The notes under the pieces are model-generated. The model saw nothing but the letters and a program-made list of their open reading frames with translations. It ran no database searches and had not been told where the DNA came from. Made by a program: the position numbers and the translations under genes. A DNA stretch of 6,936 nucleotides from an uncultured Chlorobiales bacterium (GTDB lineage Bacteria; Bacteroidota; Chlorobiia; Chlorobiales; Thermochlorobacteraceae): NCBI GenBank assembly GCA_937959145.1, contig CALGMC010000087.1:1-6936 (forward strand), written 5' to 3'. Shown here one piece after another: positions 6,312-6,936 of this stretch; position 1 is the first letter of the stretch, and each line of letters opens with the position of its first letter.

Positions 6312-6566
6312 ATGTTAGGAATACAAAAGGAACTCTTGAAAGAAACGCAGTTTTACAAAGAGGTCTTTGAGGAAGGCAAACTTGAAGGCAAGCGCAAAGG
6401 GGTGCTCGAAGGAAAACGCAAAGGGTTGTTGGAAGGCAAGCGCAAAGGGTTGTTGGAAGGCAAACTTGAAGCCGTTACGCTCTTGCGCCGCTTGGGCATG
6501 TCTGATGAAGCGATTGCCAAAGAATTGAACCTTCCGCTTGACGCTGTGCAGCACGTCCCTCGGTGA
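6312..6566 (+). CDS. Free-standing RpnS-like protein, copy 3, with shorter repeat tract and different tail
   Basis: This 84-residue ORF from the ATG has the shared lead-in (MLGIQKELLKETQFYKEVFEE), then GKLE, three full repeats (GKRKGVLE, GKRKGLLE, GKRKGLLE), and the GKLEAVTLLRRLGM...LPLDAV module. It ends HVPR in place of the polar tail of copies 1 and 2. The extra GKLE is a half unit, which shows the underlying 4-residue periodicity. The tract is therefore 3.5 units against 5 in the nuclease. If repeat number sets pairing specificity, this copy may pair poorly with the local nuclease. It could be a relic matched to another toxin allele or the older 3' end of the locus. Its stop codon lies in a stretch resembling the REP-like element at 447-470. 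Confidence 0.72.
   Translation: MLGIQKELLKETQFYKEVFEEGKLEGKRKGVLEGKRKGLLEGKRKGLLEGKLEAVTLLRRLGMSDEAIAKELNLPLDAVQHVPR
6375..6458 (+). repeat. 24-bp coding minisatellite, half unit plus three units (copy 3)
   Basis: The tract begins with a 12-bp half unit (GGCAAACTTGAA, GKLE) at 6375-6386, followed by V, La and Lb units at 6387-6458. A second GGCAAACTTGAA closes the array at 6459-6470. The V-La-Lb order equals the first three units of copy 1, so copies 1 and 3 share an array ancestor that copy 2 does not display. Confidence 0.92.
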
Positions 6567-6586
6567 TTCCGAACGCCATGAGAAAT
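6563..6586 (+). repeat. Possible degenerate REP-like element at the 3' end of copy 3
   Basis: GTGATTCCGAACGCCATGAG and the next four bases align without gaps to GTCATTCCGAACAGGGTGAG and its next four bases at 447-470, with 17 of 24 positions matching, including nine in a row (ATTCCGAAC). The stop codon of copy 3 (6564-6566) falls inside it. It may mark where the third repeat unit was cut off. The match is short and imperfect. Confidence 0.35.
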
Positions 6587-6594
6587 TCATCAAT

Positions 6595-6620
6595 AAAAAA
6601 GGGCAGGTTGATGCCTGCCC
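6595..6620 (-). terminator. Intrinsic terminator of the minus-strand T9SS cargo gene
   Basis: On the minus strand a 7-bp GC-rich stem (GGGCAGG pairing with CCTGCCC) with a 6-base loop is followed directly by six T residues (the A-run at 6595-6600). It sits 25 bases beyond the stop of the minus-strand gene. On the plus strand no T-run follows the stem, so it is not a clear terminator for the Rpn array. None is visible for that array before the convergent gene. Confidence 0.85.
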
Positions 6621-6644
6621 CGAACTTCTCACCTACCGCTAACC

Positions 6645-6936
6645 TCACTTCACCAGCATCATCTTCCGCGTTTCCACATATTCGCCTGCTTGCAAGCGAT
6701 AGAAATACATTCCGCTTGACAAGCGCGACGCATTGAACGGCACGCTGTAACTGCCCGCTTCTTGCCGACCATTCACCAAAGTCGCTACCTCTTTGCCCAA
6801 CACATCATAGACTTTCAAACTTACGGTTTGCGCCGTCGGAATTTGATAGCGAATGGTCGTCGTTGGGTTGAACGGGTTCGGATAATTTTGCGCTAACTCA
6901 AACGCACGCGCCACATTGAAACGAACCGTCAAAGCG
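6645..6936 (-). CDS. C-terminal end of a T9SS-secreted protein (type A sorting domain), 5' truncated by the window
   Basis: The minus-strand frame is open from the right edge to a TGA at 6645-6647, giving about 96 visible residues. A TTG at 6930-6932 could be read as a start, but the frame continues beyond it and the content is clearly the tail of a larger protein. It shows a textbook T9SS type A C-terminal domain: FELAQNYPNPFNPTTTIRYQ, then VSLKVYDVLGKEVATLVNG, then LSSGMYFYRLQAGEYVETRK and a terminal MMLVK. These domains direct proteins across the outer membrane by the Por secretion system and are removed or used for anchoring. The nature of the cargo lies outside the window. The domain is more canonical than that of the protease at 629-5074. 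The gene converges on the Rpn array and ends in the intrinsic terminator just beyond it. Confidence 0.88.
   Translation of the reverse strand, partial: ALTVRFNVARAFELAQNYPNPFNPTTTIRYQIPTAQTVSLKVYDVLGKEVATLVNGRQEAGSYSVPFNASRLSSGMYFYRLQAGEYVETRKMMLVK

Larger units (their letters stand above)
5613..6551 (+). repeat. Tandem array of three RBS-plus-ORF units (338 bp, 338 bp, about 263 bp)
   Basis: The units are 5613-5950, 5951-6288 and 6289-6551. Each begins TAACACGAGAGGAGGTCAG (TGACACG... in the third), and each contains SD, ATG and the complete C-terminal domain ORF. Units 1 and 2 are the same length, and outside the 24-bp repeats I find a single base difference from the ATG on (GAATTGAACC versus GAATTAAACC). 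Unit 3 has fewer internal repeats, a few substitutions (GGGCATGTCT, CTTCCGCTTG) and loses similarity after GCTGTGCAG. Because 338 is not a multiple of three, each successive ORF sits in a different frame and is closed by the stop (TAA or TGA) at the start of the next unit. The near identity suggests a recent duplication or ongoing homogenisation. Confidence 0.92.

Noticed and set aside
5613..6551. CRISPR array or direct-repeat recombination site interpretation of the repeats
   Set aside because: The short repeats are contiguous without spacers, and the long units contain intact ORFs. The pattern is a coding minisatellite within a gene duplication.
5639..6632. Long minus-strand ORFs opposite the repeat array (for example 5639-5956 and 6315-6632)
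   Set aside because: They are antisense shadows of the 24-bp repeat, which lacks stops in several frames. They have no SD, and their composition (repeating Phe/Pro/Leu words) mirrors the plus-strand repeats.

Overview
The window looks like a chromosomal segment from a bacterium of the Bacteroidota/Chlorobiota (FCB) group. The main reason is two type IX secretion (T9SS) C-terminal sorting domains. One is at the end of a very large subtilisin-like protease. The other is on the convergent gene fragment at the right edge, with a classic NYPNPFNP start and an ML(V)K end. Base composition is moderate. Most starts have no Shine-Dalgarno (SD) sequence, which is common in this group, so the perfect SD sites described below stand out. 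Assignment below phylum level is not possible from this sequence alone.

Layout: (1) Positions 1-294 hold the C-terminal 97 residues of an unrecognised protein that enters from the left. (2) Positions 295-628 are non-coding. They hold REP-like elements in both orientations and a roughly 75-80 bp block present twice. (3) Positions 629-5074 encode a secreted multidomain S8 protease of 1481 residues: signal peptide, propeptide, catalytic domain, Ig/Fn3-like region, seven FG-GAP-like repeats, Fn3, two Ig-like modules and a T9SS sorting domain. (4) Three bases later, positions 5078-5953 encode an Rpn-family (DUF2887-like) PD-(D/E)XK nuclease whose C-terminal part contains five 8-residue repeats. 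(5) The 3' end of that gene starts a 338-bp tandem array. Each of its three units carries a perfect AGGAGGT SD seven bases before an ATG, then a short ORF equal to the nuclease C-terminal domain. The first ORF (5636-5953) is nested in frame inside the nuclease gene. The second (5974-6291) and third (6312-6566) are free-standing. (6) A minus-strand intrinsic terminator (6595-6620) and the tail of a second T9SS cargo gene (6645-6936, minus) close the window.

The most notable element is the Rpn locus. In E. coli, Rpn nucleases are described as anti-phage toxins held in check by a short protein (RpnS) translated from an internal start in the same gene; its helix carries 4-residue repeats of variable number. 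Here the same gene-within-a-gene layout is visible. In addition, the putative antitoxin cistron appears to have been copied twice downstream as independent genes. The copies differ in repeat count (5, 5 and 3.5 units) and in C-terminal tail. I infer one toxin with three antitoxin-like products, or an antitoxin diversification cassette. This is inference from architecture and has not been shown functionally.
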